Assembly (NCBI GenBank): GCA_031550085.1 | Contig: JAVBOY010000001.1 | Span: forward strand, 74,458-138,457 | Length of the DNA: 64,000 nt | Reading direction: 5' to 3' | Origin: UBA4417 sp031550085 | GTDB taxonomy: Bacteria; Bacteroidota; Bacteroidia; Bacteroidales; UBA4417 | In this document: piece by piece, positions 25,856 to 35,308 of the stretch | Layout of the letters: each line of letters starts with the position of its first letter | Numbering within the stretch: the stretch's first letter is position 1 | Program-made: the position numbers and the translations under genes | The notes under the pieces: model-generated | Told to the model about the DNA's origin: nothing | Databases searched by the model: none | Seen by the model: only the letters and a program-made list of their open reading frames with translations

Positions 25856-27853
25856 TTAAAATAAATTGTCCAGCGTTGTATCGTCAACCAAATTGGGCAA
25901 GGTTACTTTCAAACGTGGTTCGGTTTGCATGGCTTGCCGGATGGCAAATAGTGCTCCATCGTTTCGCGCCCACGAACGGCGTGCAATGCCATTGTTCACA
26001 TCCCAGTGCAACATGCGGCGCAGCTTTTCATCGGCTTCATCGCTTCCGTCGAGCAGCATTCCGAATCCGCCGTTGATGACTTCTCCCCAGCCGACACCGC
26101 CGCCATTGTGGATGGAAACCCAGGTAGCGCCACGGAAGCTATCTCCGATGACATTTTGGATCGCCATATCGGCGGTAAACGAGGAACCGTCGTAAATATT
26201 GGATGTTTCGCGGAAAGGCGAATCGGTTCCCGATACATCATGGTGATCGCGTCCTAAGACAACGGGGGCTTTCAGTTTGCCTTCTCGAATGGCTTTGTTG
26301 AATGCGGCGGCAATTTCGGTACGTCCTTGCGCATCGGCATACAAAATGCGGGCTTGTGAACCGACCACCAGCTTGTTTTCTTTGGCTTCGCGAATCCAGC
26401 GGATGTTGTCGCGCATTTGTTGGGTAATTTCCTGAGGCGCTTTTTGGGCTAGTTGTTCCAAAACCTGCATAGCCAGATTATCGGTTGTGTCCAAATCGGC
26501 AGGATCGCCCGAAGTGCAAACCCAACGGAATGGCCCGAATCCGTAGTCAAAACACATGGGCCCCATGATGTCCTGAACATACGAATTGTATTTAAAGGTG
26601 CCGTCGGGCTTCATGACATCGGCTCCGGCACGGCTCGATTCGAGCAGGAAGGCATTCCCGTAATCGAAGAAATACATGCCTTTGGCTGCCAGTTTGTTGA
26701 TCGCGGCCACGTGGCGGCGCAGGGTTTCTTGTACTTTTTCGCGGAATTTTTCGGGTTGGTGCGCCATCATTTCGTTGGCTTCTTCAAAGGAAATTCCGGC
26801 AGGATAATAGCCACCTGCCCAAGGGTTGTGGAGCGAAGTTTGATCAGAACCCAACTCTACGGCAATGTTTTCTTGTTCCAGGCGTTCCCATAAATCCACT
26901 ATATTTCCCTGATAGGCAATGGAAACGACTTCTTTTTGTTCTTTTGCTTTGCGGATGCGGGGCATGAGTTTGTCCAAGTCGTCGAAAACTTCATCGACCC
27001 AGCCTTGCGAATGGCGCGTATGAACGGCTTTGGGGTTTACTTCGGCAACGACACCCACTGCACCGGCTATCACGGCAGCTTTGGGTTGTGCGCCCGACAT
27101 GCCGCCCAATCCGGAAGTAACAAAGAGTTTGCCTGCTAACGAACCGTCGGAAGCAATTTTGCGCCCGGCATTCATCACGGTAATAGTGGTTCCGTGTACA
27201 ATGCCTTGCGGGCCGATGTACATATACGAACCGGCGGTCATTTGTCCGTATTGGGTAACTCCCAAGGCATTGAAGCGTTCCCAATCGTCCGGCTTGGAAT
27301 AGTTCGGAATCATCATGCCGTTGGTAACTACCACGCGCGGGGCATTTTTATGCGAAGGAAACAGACCCAGCGGATGTCCGCTGTACATGACCAGCGTTTG
27401 CTCGTCGGTCATTTCGGCTAGGTATTTCATGACCAAACGGTATTGCGCCCAGTTTTGAAACACGGCACCATTGCCGCCATAGGTTATCAACTCGTGGGGA
27501 TGTTGGGCTACAGCATGATCCAAATTGTTTTGAATCATCAGCATAATGGCCGCGGCTTGCTTGCTTTGGCAGGGGTATTCGTCGATGGGGCGTGCAAAAA
27601 TTTGATAGGACGGACGGAAACGGTACATGTAAATGCGTCCGTATTTCTTTAGTTCTTCGGCAAATTCGGGAGCCAACACGGCATGGTGTTTTTTATCGAA
27701 ATAGCGAAGGGCATTGCGGATGGCTAATTTTTTTTCTTCTTTCGATAGGATGTCTTTCCGGACCGGAGCGTGATTCACGCTGGGGTCGTAAGCGCTCATG
27801 GAAGGTAATTGGCCGGGAATGCCTTGAAGTATTTCTTTTTGAAAATCAGTCAT
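25856..27853 (-). CDS. hutU: Urocanate hydratase
   Basis: NAD-dependent cytoplasmic enzyme that converts urocanate to imidazolone propionate, the second step of histidine breakdown. At 665 residues it belongs to the longer Bacteroidota type rather than the 555-residue type. Signatures include VMYSGHPLGLFPSHKNAPR, GQMTAGSYMYIGPQGIVHGT, GLGGMSGAQPKAA (NAD site), the catalytic-cysteine-type region MGPMCFDYGFGPFRWVCTSG and SIHNGGGVGWGEVINGGFG. hutH and hutI are not in the window; ftcD is at the far left end. Confidence 0.97.
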   Translation of the reverse strand: MTDFQKEILQGIPGQLPSMSAYDPSVNHAPVRKDILSKEEKKLAIRNALRYFDKKHHAVLAPEFAEELKKYGRIYMYRFRPSYQIFARPIDEYPCQSKQAAAIMLMIQNNLDHAVAQHPHELITYGGNGAVFQNWAQYRLVMKYLAEMTDEQTLVMYSGHPLGLFPSHKNAPRVVVTNGMMIPNYSKPDDWERFNALGVTQYGQMTAGSYMYIGPQGIVHGTTITVMNAGRKIASDGSLAGKLFVTSGLGGMSGAQPKAAVIAGAVGVVAEVNPKAVHTRHSQGWVDEVFDDLDKLMPRIRKAKEQKEVVSIAYQGNIVDLWERLEQENIAVELGSDQTSLHNPWAGGYYPAGISFEEANEMMAHQPEKFREKVQETLRRHVAAINKLAAKGMYFFDYGNAFLLESSRAGADVMKPDGTFKYNSYVQDIMGPMCFDYGFGPFRWVCTSGDPADLDTTDNLAMQVLEQLAQKAPQEITQQMRDNIRWIREAKENKLVVGSQARILYADAQGRTEIAAAFNKAIREGKLKAPVVLGRDHHDVSGTDSPFRETSNIYDGSSFTADMAIQNVIGDSFRGATWVSIHNGGGVGWGEVINGGFGMLLDGSDEADEKLRRMLHWDVNNGIARRSWARNDGALFAIRQAMQTEPRLKVTLPNLVDDTTLDNLF

Positions 27854-28308
27854 AATTTATCGGGCGGATGGTTAAAAGTACAAGGTAAGGGTTAAATGAG
27901 GAAGCAGGGGAAGTTGGGGAAAGGGTTGTTATGTTAGTTTGAGCCGAATAGGGTAATTTAATCTAATGTTATTCAATTTTTATTGCATATGGTAATGATT
28001 CAAGGTGAACGGTACAAGGTAAAAGAATTGTTGTTCGTTTTTGTTATTTGTTCCCTCGTTCTGCTTTCTGTTAGAAATTACGCAGATTTACTGAGGTTTC
28101 TCTGGGTTCCTCTGAGATTCCAGTAATCATTAAAAACCCATTTCCAATTTTCCATTTTCAATAAAAAAAAGGTTCGTTGTTCTGTTTTTAAATCTATAAC
28201 ATCCCCGCCCCCACGGGTCCCCCGCAAGCGGGGGATAATCTTCGGCCCGTTTACTTGTTTACTTATATCAAACCCATTTTCAATGTTCCATTTTTAATTT
28301 TCAACTAC
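27854..28308. repeat. Gene-free stretch of mixed phrase-like repeats
   Basis: The stretch is a string of short units that recur in other gaps: GTACAAGGTAAGGGTTAAA, GGGGAAGTTGGGGAAAGG, TTGTTCGTTTTTGTTATTTG, TTTACTGAGGTTTCTCTGGG, TTTCCAATTTTCCATTTTCA, and a paired-hairpin unit ending CCCCCGCAAGCGGGGG (28219-28234). No open frame, promoter or RNA gene was recognised. Confidence 0.7.
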
Positions 28309-29274
28309 CTACAGTAGTTCTTTTACAATGGCGTCTTCTTTGATTCCTTCGGCTTCGGCTTTGTAGTTACGGACAATGCGGTGGCGGAGGATATTTAAGG
28401 CAATGGCCTGAACGTCTTCGATATCGGGTGAATATTTTCCGCGAATGGCGGCATGTGTTTTTGCGCCGAGAATCAGGTATTGGGAAGCGCGCGGGCCTGC
28501 ACCCCAGGTTAAATAATCGTTTGCCCAGCTGTGTGCGGTTTGGGCTCCGACGCGTGTGCGTGAAACCAGTTGTACGGCATATTGATATACATTGTCGGGC
28601 ACGGGAATGCGGCGAATGAGGTCTTGAAAATACTTGATTTCTTCGGAATGGAGGATGATTTTTAAATCGGTTGTTTGGTTGGAAGTGGTGGTTTTTACGA
28701 CTTGTATTTCTTCTTCGAACGAGGGGTAATCCAACCAAATATTGAACATAAAGCGGTCTAACTGGGCTTCGGGAAGCGGATAGGTTCCTTCTTGTTCGAT
28801 GGGATTTTGGGTAGCCAATACAAAAAACGGCTCGTCCAATTTGTGGCTCACGCCGGCAACGGTAACGGCTTTTTCCTGCATGGCTTCCAAGAGCGCGCTT
28901 TGGGTTTTGGGAGGCGTCCGGTTAATTTCATCGGCAAGAATGATGTTGGCAAAAATAGGCCCGCGGATAAATTTGAACTGGCGGCTTTCATCCAGGATCT
29001 CGGTACCGATGATATCCGTCGGCATCAAATCGGGTGTAAACTGAATGCGGCTGTAATTTAATCCCAACACTTTGCTGATGGTATTTACCATCAAGGTTTT
29101 CGCCAAGCCGGGCACTCCTACCAACAATCCGTGGCCTTTGCTGAAGATGGCGATGAGAATGTTGTCTAAAACTTGTTCCTGGCCTATAATTACTTTTCCT
29201 ATTTCGGATTTTAATTCTCTAAATTTCTGATTGAAAGCGTCTAATGCTTCCTTATCTGATTGATATGCGTTCAT
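28309..29274 (-). CDS. MoxR-family AAA+ ATPase
   Basis: Cytoplasmic AAA+ ATPase, 321 residues, of the MoxR group that acts as a chaperone in assembling protein or metal-enzyme complexes. It has Walker A GVPGLAKT (about 56-63), Walker B IILADEINR, sensor 1 ATQNPIEQEGTYPLPEAQLD and an arginine/lid region. In most Bacteroidota MoxR precedes DUF58 and von Willebrand (Bat) genes. Here the downstream 455 bp is repeat-filled and non-coding, and hutU follows, so the partners are not adjacent. It has its own promoter, which overlaps the end of the surA-like gene. Confidence 0.92.
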   Translation of the reverse strand: MNAYQSDKEALDAFNQKFRELKSEIGKVIIGQEQVLDNILIAIFSKGHGLLVGVPGLAKTLMVNTISKVLGLNYSRIQFTPDLMPTDIIGTEILDESRQFKFIRGPIFANIILADEINRTPPKTQSALLEAMQEKAVTVAGVSHKLDEPFFVLATQNPIEQEGTYPLPEAQLDRFMFNIWLDYPSFEEEIQVVKTTTSNQTTDLKIILHSEEIKYFQDLIRRIPVPDNVYQYAVQLVSRTRVGAQTAHSWANDYLTWGAGPRASQYLILGAKTHAAIRGKYSPDIEDVQAIALNILRHRIVRNYKAEAEGIKEDAIVKELL

Positions 29275-29293
29275 TTGCTGATTTTCTGTATAA

Positions 29294-29325
29294 CAAAACT
29301 ATATTGAAAAGTTGATACAAAACAA
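29294..29325 (-). promoter_or_regulatory. Promoter of the MoxR gene
   Basis: TTG (29325-29323), 21 bases, then TAGTTTTG (29301-29294) on the minus strand, in the 52-bp gap before the MoxR start codon. Confidence 0.55.
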
Positions 29326-29326
29326 T

Positions 29327-30676
29327 TTATTTCACCCACTTGTTTTGGAAGGGACAATCTTTGTACTGATCGTCGATCCGGATATACGCTGTTTTTACTT
29401 TGGAGTCAATCCATTTATTCACCACACCTTGCTTTTTGGCATCCAAAGCCCATTCGGTAATTTTTTCGAAATCGTCGTTCAAATTGGCTTTGTGGGGATT
29501 GGTACGGACTTTTACCTGGATAATCCGGTAAGCTTGTGTGCGGCTTTCTTCCGTGTAATAGGGCAACGGACGGGTAATGCCTCCCACTTCAACATCTTTA
29601 ATGGCGAATGAAATAGCGGGATCGACCTGATCGGCCATAAAACGGGTACTTTTTGTTTCGGGGTTAATAAGCATTCCGCCGTTTACTTTACCGGGATCGT
29701 CGCTTATTTTGAGGGCTTGTTCAAAGGTGATGGTTTTGTTCTGGATCAGGTTGGCAATGCTGTCCAAAGTATTTTTGGCTTTGGCCAGATCCAAGGGAGA
29801 TACTTTGGGTATAATTAAAATGTGGCGCACATTGATGTATTCGCCTTTGCGCTCAATGAGCTGAAGGATGTGGTAACCAAATGTGGTTTTGATGATATCG
29901 GATACTTCGCCTTTGGTTTTGAGGCTGAATGCGGCAGATTCAAATTCGGGCGCCAGGCCTGAATTGCGGGTAAAGAGTCCGATTTCTCCTTTTTTAGGCT
30001 GGCTTCCAGGGTCTTCGCTATAGAGTAAGGCAAGGGTTTCAAAACTTTCTCCTTTTTTGATACGGTCATAGATGCCTCTGATTTTATCTTGTGCTTCTTT
30101 CAATGCCTCGGGACTGATGGTCGGGTTTTTTACAATCTGGGCAAATTCATACTCGGTTGGGATGTTCGGAATGCTGTCCTCAGGTATTTTTGCAAAATAT
30201 TTTTTGATTTCGGAAGGTGAAACTTTTTCCTGGGAGGTAATTTTGTCGTACATCATGCGGGAAACAATTTCTTTCCGCAAGGGTTCGCGAAATTCTTCCT
30301 TGATTTCGGGAATAGTTTTTTCATAGAATCGTTCCAACTTGTCTTTGGAACCGAACTGTTCGATGTAATAGCGCATCCTCCGGTCCAACTCTCCATTGAT
30401 TTGTTCATCGGTGGGAGCTACGGAATCCAACTCGGCTTGGTAAACCAGCAGCTTTTGGAACAGGGCTGCTTCCAAAATCGCGCAACGGGTTATTTGGGGA
30501 TTGTTTTTTACTTCCCTCAGGTATTGTCCTTCAATGTCGGAGAGCAGTACGGGGTTGTTCCCAACAACGGCTACAATTTCGTCAATTACTTTTTCGGATT
30601 GGCGGGGCTGGGCTTTTGCAAAAGTGCCCATGCAAAAAACCGCTATCAACAACAGGTATTTTCCAATTTTTTCCAT
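29327..30676 (-). CDS. surA: SurA-like periplasmic peptidyl-prolyl isomerase/chaperone
   Basis: Exported chaperone for outer-membrane proteins, 449 residues. A signal peptide (about 1-22, cut near AKA|QP) is followed by the SurA N-terminal helical domain (VIDEIVAVVGNNPVLLSDIE). Two parvulin-type domains follow, the first near 170-275 (FAQIVKNP to TFGYHILQL) and a second, more divergent one near 275-380 (VRHILIIPK). It is the third of a run of three related genes read from 33547 to 29327, so this locus seems devoted to envelope protein folding. Confidence 0.9.
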   Translation of the reverse strand: MEKIGKYLLLIAVFCMGTFAKAQPRQSEKVIDEIVAVVGNNPVLLSDIEGQYLREVKNNPQITRCAILEAALFQKLLVYQAELDSVAPTDEQINGELDRRMRYYIEQFGSKDKLERFYEKTIPEIKEEFREPLRKEIVSRMMYDKITSQEKVSPSEIKKYFAKIPEDSIPNIPTEYEFAQIVKNPTISPEALKEAQDKIRGIYDRIKKGESFETLALLYSEDPGSQPKKGEIGLFTRNSGLAPEFESAAFSLKTKGEVSDIIKTTFGYHILQLIERKGEYINVRHILIIPKVSPLDLAKAKNTLDSIANLIQNKTITFEQALKISDDPGKVNGGMLINPETKSTRFMADQVDPAISFAIKDVEVGGITRPLPYYTEESRTQAYRIIQVKVRTNPHKANLNDDFEKITEWALDAKKQGVVNKWIDSKVKTAYIRIDDQYKDCPFQNKWVK

Positions 30677-30706
30677 GTATCTGGGTTTCCGTTTTCAGTC
30701 TTGGAA

Positions 30707-31558
30707 TTATTTTTCAAAAATTTCGAATTTCTTTTTTTGAAGCGCTTCCTTAAAAACATCTTCTTCCATTTTGGCAATCAGTTCCGATTTCCGCTTATTC
30801 AGGATGATGGCTTTTATGTTTTGCACTTCAAGTTCCATCGGCGAGAGCCCTTCTTTGACTTTGTATTCCCGGATGTAAACCAAATAGTTGTTTACCGAAT
30901 CCTGGAATTCATGGTATTTTTTTGTACTTAAAAAAATCTCGGGGTCTATCGGCAAAGGAATTTTTTGCAGGATGCCTTCCACCGGAAGCCAAGTACTATC
31001 CCCAAACCATGCATAGAGTGCATTTTTTGAACTTAACTCTTGGAGGGTTAATTTGTCGTCGAGTTTGTCGCTTTTGATCAGGGTCCGGATTTTCGGCAAA
31101 AGCGGGGAATTTTTCGGTAAAACCAGCATTCTTCCCCGGACAATGTTTTCCCGCAATTTAAATTGCGCCTGATTGTCGTTGTAATAGGCTTGTACTTCTT
31201 CCGCTTTTACAGTCGTATCCAGTTTTTGGCGAAGTAACTCGACTCCATATTGATAAACCAATAATGAATTTTTATATAGTTCCAGCTCTCGCTCAAAGTC
31301 CTGTTTCTCAGAAGGCAAGTTCGCTTCTGCCAGTTGAACCAGCAGTTGCTGATGCACCCATGAGTTGATGTAGGTTTTTATCATTTCCACACTATCTGCC
31401 GGCTGGGTTCCTTTGGGTACAATCCCTTTCAGGTCTTCTGCATACAAATATTTATCATTGACGCGGGCAACCGCATTTTCAGCTGCATACTTTTTGGGTA
31501 GCCATTTGCAGCTTGTCAATGCAAGGATGAAAATGAATATGCAAACGTAGCGGCACAT
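30707..31558 (-). CDS. SurA-N-like lipoprotein without a parvulin domain
   Basis: A 283-residue predicted lipoprotein: hydrophobic start and lipobox LTSC (Cys17). After it comes a short segment like the SurA N-terminal domain (ENAVARVNDKYLYAEDLKG and a helical region to about residue 150). I see no parvulin signature. It lies between two SurA/PpiC-type genes, 30 bp from one and 3 bp from the other, which points to joint work on outer-membrane protein folding. The function is inferred from context. Confidence 0.75.
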   Translation of the reverse strand: MCRYVCIFIFILALTSCKWLPKKYAAENAVARVNDKYLYAEDLKGIVPKGTQPADSVEMIKTYINSWVHQQLLVQLAEANLPSEKQDFERELELYKNSLLVYQYGVELLRQKLDTTVKAEEVQAYYNDNQAQFKLRENIVRGRMLVLPKNSPLLPKIRTLIKSDKLDDKLTLQELSSKNALYAWFGDSTWLPVEGILQKIPLPIDPEIFLSTKKYHEFQDSVNNYLVYIREYKVKEGLSPMELEVQNIKAIILNKRKSELIAKMEEDVFKEALQKKKFEIFEK

Positions 31559-31561
31559 AAA

Positions 31562-33547
31562 TTATTTATGGCTTAAGGTCTTTAATACGGCCTGATCTAT
31601 TTTTACCGGATATTTTGCTTTCAATTCTTTAATCCATTCAGCTTCCAGATAAGTCTGATAATCGGTGGTGATCAGGCCGTAAGCTTCTTCCAGTTTTTTA
31701 GGTTCGGGCGCAACCACTTTACGGACAATCAAAAAGGTAGCGGGATCTTCTTTTACTTTTTCGGCTTTTTTGGTCACCACCCACTGTGCGTTGTCAATGA
31801 TCGAATTTTCGCCGCGCAAGAAGAGTTTACGAGTTATTTCTATTTTGTGAATGCTGTCTGTGTTAAACGCCGATAGCAACGCTTCATCCGTCGGAAGCTT
31901 TTTCAGTTTCTTGGTCAAATTTTTCAAAACCTCGGGATCATTCACTTGAATGATGGAAGCATCCAGGCGTTCATCCCACATGTAATTACGTTTGTTCTTT
32001 TCGTAAAATTCTTGCAATCCGACGGTGTCTTTTACGGCTCTCGACCATACTTTTTGTTCCGTAAGATTAAATAATAAAATGCCATCGTGGTATTCACTCA
32101 TCAAATCTTTAAAGTCGGGGTAACGGGTTTCCAACTGAGAGTCGGCATAAGCCAGAATGTTTTCATTTACAAATATTTTGTATTGCCACCTCAAATAGGT
32201 TGAGATATCATATTTGGGCAGTTGTTGCTGATGGGATTCCAAAAATTTGGCAAAATCGGCCTGGGTGTACGTTTTGGTGCCAATTGTAAACATAGCATCA
32301 TTCATGCCTTTGGCATTTTCAGCTTTCCATCCCTGGAAAAAGATGGTATCGGTAACCACCTTGTTAAGCGCGGCCAAGGCTTCGGGACGATCGACAAATC
32401 CGTAATCGTTTTTGGTTTTGTTTACCAATGATTCCTCTGTAAGGATTGCCCGGTCACTATGTCCTACTTTTTGTTTGAGTTCTTCTTTTTCGGATTCGAA
32501 GGTCCCCAGAGGTTTGGTATCCATCAATTTGATGATATGCCAACCGAATTGTGTTTGGAACGGCTTGGAATAGGCTCCTTTCTTAAGTTGCTGGATTGCA
32601 ACCACAAATTCCGGCAAGAAACGGTTGGTGGTCATCCACGACATAACGCCTCCCGATTGGGCGGTATTTACGTCATCGGAATATTTTTTACATAAAGCGG
32701 CAAAATCATTTCCTTCTTGCAACAGATCATATACTTTTTGCGCCAGTTCACCCTGCTTATCGGTAGCTGCATCTATTGATTCACCCGGTTTGTAAGAGAA
32801 AAAGATATGCGCTATTTGTATTTTTCCTAAGGAGGGTTGTTTGTCAACCACTTTAATCAGGTGGTATCCAAATTGGGTACGAACCGGCATCGTAATCTCT
32901 CCTACTTTGGTATTATATGCAGCCGTTTCGAAAGGATAAACCATGTCAAAAGCTGAAAAATAACCTAAATCACCGTGGTTTCCACGGATGTTGTGGCCTT
33001 GGTAGGGGTGATCTTGTGCCGACGGATCCTCTGAGAGTTCTACCGCTACTTTCGCGAAGTCTTCCCCTTTCAAAAGCCGTTTCCGAATTTGAAGTATTTT
33101 ATTGTATGCTTTCAACGTATCTGCGGGGGAAGCAAATTGGTCGCACTTGATCAGAATGTGACTAGCGCGGATATCGTATTTTTTTCTTTCGTACGCCTCT
33201 TTGATCAGGGATTCGTTCAATTTTTCGTCCATCAAATAGGGTTGCGCCAACTGCTTGCGATAGGTTGCCAATTCACTGCGGAATGCGGCCGCCGTATCCA
33301 TGCCCAGACTCATCGCTTCCAGCACTTTCATCCGGAACACGGTGTACAATTCCAGATACTCGTCGATGTTGATCGTTTCTACTTGCGAAGATACGGAGTT
33401 GTTATTCTTTTGATAGATTCTTAAAAAATCGTCTCTTTGTGTTGCTTCATTTCCCACTTGCAGTAATACGGGGGATTGGGAAAAAACCATATTGTATGCA
33501 AAACAGAAAATAAGTGTTGCGGCCAAACGGTTGAGAATTCGTTTCAT
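31562..33547 (-). CDS. PpiC-type periplasmic peptidyl-prolyl isomerase with two parvulin domains
   Basis: Exported protein, 661 residues, signal peptide about 1-23 (cut at VFS|QS). Two rotamase domains are seen: the first near 120-235 (RASHILIKCD to RTQFGYHLIKVVD), the second near 240-350 (QIAHIFFSYKP to QTQFGWHIIKLMD). A C-terminal region of some 300 residues has no motif I recognise and may be a chaperone arm. It is longer than SurA (about 430). First gene of the three-gene chaperone run, 60 bp after guaB. Confidence 0.9.
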   Translation of the reverse strand: MKRILNRLAATLIFCFAYNMVFSQSPVLLQVGNEATQRDDFLRIYQKNNNSVSSQVETINIDEYLELYTVFRMKVLEAMSLGMDTAAAFRSELATYRKQLAQPYLMDEKLNESLIKEAYERKKYDIRASHILIKCDQFASPADTLKAYNKILQIRKRLLKGEDFAKVAVELSEDPSAQDHPYQGHNIRGNHGDLGYFSAFDMVYPFETAAYNTKVGEITMPVRTQFGYHLIKVVDKQPSLGKIQIAHIFFSYKPGESIDAATDKQGELAQKVYDLLQEGNDFAALCKKYSDDVNTAQSGGVMSWMTTNRFLPEFVVAIQQLKKGAYSKPFQTQFGWHIIKLMDTKPLGTFESEKEELKQKVGHSDRAILTEESLVNKTKNDYGFVDRPEALAALNKVVTDTIFFQGWKAENAKGMNDAMFTIGTKTYTQADFAKFLESHQQQLPKYDISTYLRWQYKIFVNENILAYADSQLETRYPDFKDLMSEYHDGILLFNLTEQKVWSRAVKDTVGLQEFYEKNKRNYMWDERLDASIIQVNDPEVLKNLTKKLKKLPTDEALLSAFNTDSIHKIEITRKLFLRGENSIIDNAQWVVTKKAEKVKEDPATFLIVRKVVAPEPKKLEEAYGLITTDYQTYLEAEWIKELKAKYPVKIDQAVLKTLSHK

Positions 33548-33607
33548 ACGTATGTTTTATGGATTATGTTAAAAAATAAAAATGGGTTTCGATGAAATAT
33601 ATAAAAA

Positions 33608-35077
33608 TTACCGGCTGTAATTGGGCGATTCCTTTACAATGTATACATCGTGCGGATGGCTTTCTTTGACTCCGGCTGCCGTTATTTTGATGAATTGTGC
33701 ATCACGCAAGGCTTTGATATCTTTGGAACCGGTATATCCCATTCCGGCACGTAAGCCGCCAATCATTTGATGGATGACTTCGCTCAACGATCCTTTGTAA
33801 GCAACACGCCCCTCGATGCCTTCAGGAACCAGTTTTTTAATATCGTCTTCGGCATCCTGGAAATAGCGGTCTTTGGAACCTTGCTGCATGGCTCCGATAG
33901 ATCCCATTCCACGGTAACTTTTAAACTTACGTCCTTCGAAAATAACGGTATCTCCCGGCGATTCGTCAACGCCGGCAAACAGCGAACCGGCCATAATGGT
34001 GCTTGCTCCGCCGGCCAACGCTTTCACAATATCACCGGTATAACGGATTCCGCCATCGGCAATGATGGGAATATCAAGATCTTTAAGGGCTTTGGCTACA
34101 TCATAAACTGCCGACAATTGCGGCATTCCGATTCCGGCTATGACCCGCGTGGTGCAAATGGATCCGGGGCCTATTCCCACCTTTACGGCATCGGCTCCGG
34201 CTTTTACCAAATCCAAAGCAGCTTGTCCGGTAGCAATATTACCCACCACCAATTCCAAATCGGGATAGTGTTGTTTTACCTTCCGCGCCATGTTCAAAAC
34301 TCCCACAGAATGTCCATGCGCCGTGTCAATGACAATGGCATCCACGCCGTTTTTTACCAATTCATCTACCCGCTCCAGGGTATCCGCCGTAACACCCACC
34401 GCCGCCGCCACGCGCAAACGTCCTTTGGAATCTTTGCAGGCATTGGGGCGCGCTTTTATTTTGATAATGTCTTTGTAAGTAATGAGACCGACCAGTTTAA
34501 AATCTTTGTCGACAACCGGAAGTTTTTCAATTTTATATTCCTGAAGGATATCGGCCGCTTTGTCGAAGGTTGTAAATTCCGTCGTAGTGATCAGCCTTTC
34601 CCGGGTCATAATTTCCGCAATGGGGCGGTATACGTTGCGTTCAAAGCGCAAATCACGGTTGGTGGCAATGCCCACCAATTTGCCATCGTCATTCACAATG
34701 GGAATTCCTCCGATTTTATTCTCGCGCATGATGCGGTGTGCATCTTCTACCAAAGCCGATTCGTGTAACGTGACGGGGTCCGTAATCATTCCATTTTCGG
34801 CCCGTTTTACTTTTTTCACTTCATTGGCTTGTTCTTCAATGGTCATGTTTTTGTGTATCACCCCGATTCCGCCTTCCTGTGCCATTGCAATCGCCATTAC
34901 CGAATCCGTAACCGTATCCATGGCTGCAGAAACGATCGGAATGTTCAATTGTATATTCCGTGTAAAACGTGTGGTGATATTGACCTCGCGCGGCAATACT
35001 TCCGAATAGGCAGGGACTAAAAGGACGTCGTCGTAGGTAAGACCTTCCCCTAAAAACTTATCATTGTCAATCAACAT
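33608..35077 (-). CDS. guaB: Inosine-5'-monophosphate dehydrogenase
   Basis: Cytoplasmic enzyme of GMP synthesis (IMP to XMP with NAD), 489 residues. The frame extends to a TTG at 35098, but that TTG is part of the promoter box, so the start is the ATG at 35077 (MLIDNDKFLGEGLTYDDVLL). The barrel is interrupted by two CBS domains near 95-210. The catalytic loop is GIGPGSICTTRVIAG, and the IMP-binding GGIRYTGDIVKALAGGAS and FKSYRGMGSIGAM are intact. guaA lies 25 kb away on the plus strand. Confidence 0.97.
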   Translation of the reverse strand: MLIDNDKFLGEGLTYDDVLLVPAYSEVLPREVNITTRFTRNIQLNIPIVSAAMDTVTDSVMAIAMAQEGGIGVIHKNMTIEEQANEVKKVKRAENGMITDPVTLHESALVEDAHRIMRENKIGGIPIVNDDGKLVGIATNRDLRFERNVYRPIAEIMTRERLITTTEFTTFDKAADILQEYKIEKLPVVDKDFKLVGLITYKDIIKIKARPNACKDSKGRLRVAAAVGVTADTLERVDELVKNGVDAIVIDTAHGHSVGVLNMARKVKQHYPDLELVVGNIATGQAALDLVKAGADAVKVGIGPGSICTTRVIAGIGMPQLSAVYDVAKALKDLDIPIIADGGIRYTGDIVKALAGGASTIMAGSLFAGVDESPGDTVIFEGRKFKSYRGMGSIGAMQQGSKDRYFQDAEDDIKKLVPEGIEGRVAYKGSLSEVIHQMIGGLRAGMGYTGSKDIKALRDAQFIKITAAGVKESHPHDVYIVKESPNYSR

Positions 35078-35095
35078 AGGCAGTTTTTTAACTAA

Positions 35096-35103
35096 CAAAA
35101 GTA
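35096..35103 (-). promoter_or_regulatory. guaB promoter -7 box
   Basis: TACTTTTG on the minus strand, 19 nt before the ATG at 35077. It fixes the start codon, because the alternative TTG start lies within the box. No TTG with normal spacing was found. Confidence 0.55.
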
Positions 35104-35308
35104 CAAAAAACTTTAGATTCGGGAAGGTTATTCAACCTTACATGGTCTGATCTGTATTAAAAATTTGTAATTTTTTATAATCGCCTTATTTTGATCATTT
35201 TCCTTACAGAAAAACAACCTTCTCCTTACGGAAAATTACCGACGGACATTGCGTAAACAGCAACCCTTAGGAGGTTGTAAAACCTTAAATTTTCCGTGTA
35301 AATCCGGT

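Noticed and set aside
28204..28234. The GC-rich hairpin considered as a terminator
   Set aside because: There is no T-run after it on either strand, and it recurs among the repeats.
33767..34768. A 333-codon open frame on the plus strand opposite guaB
   Set aside because: It mirrors the codon pattern of guaB, has no family signature, and guaB is certain.
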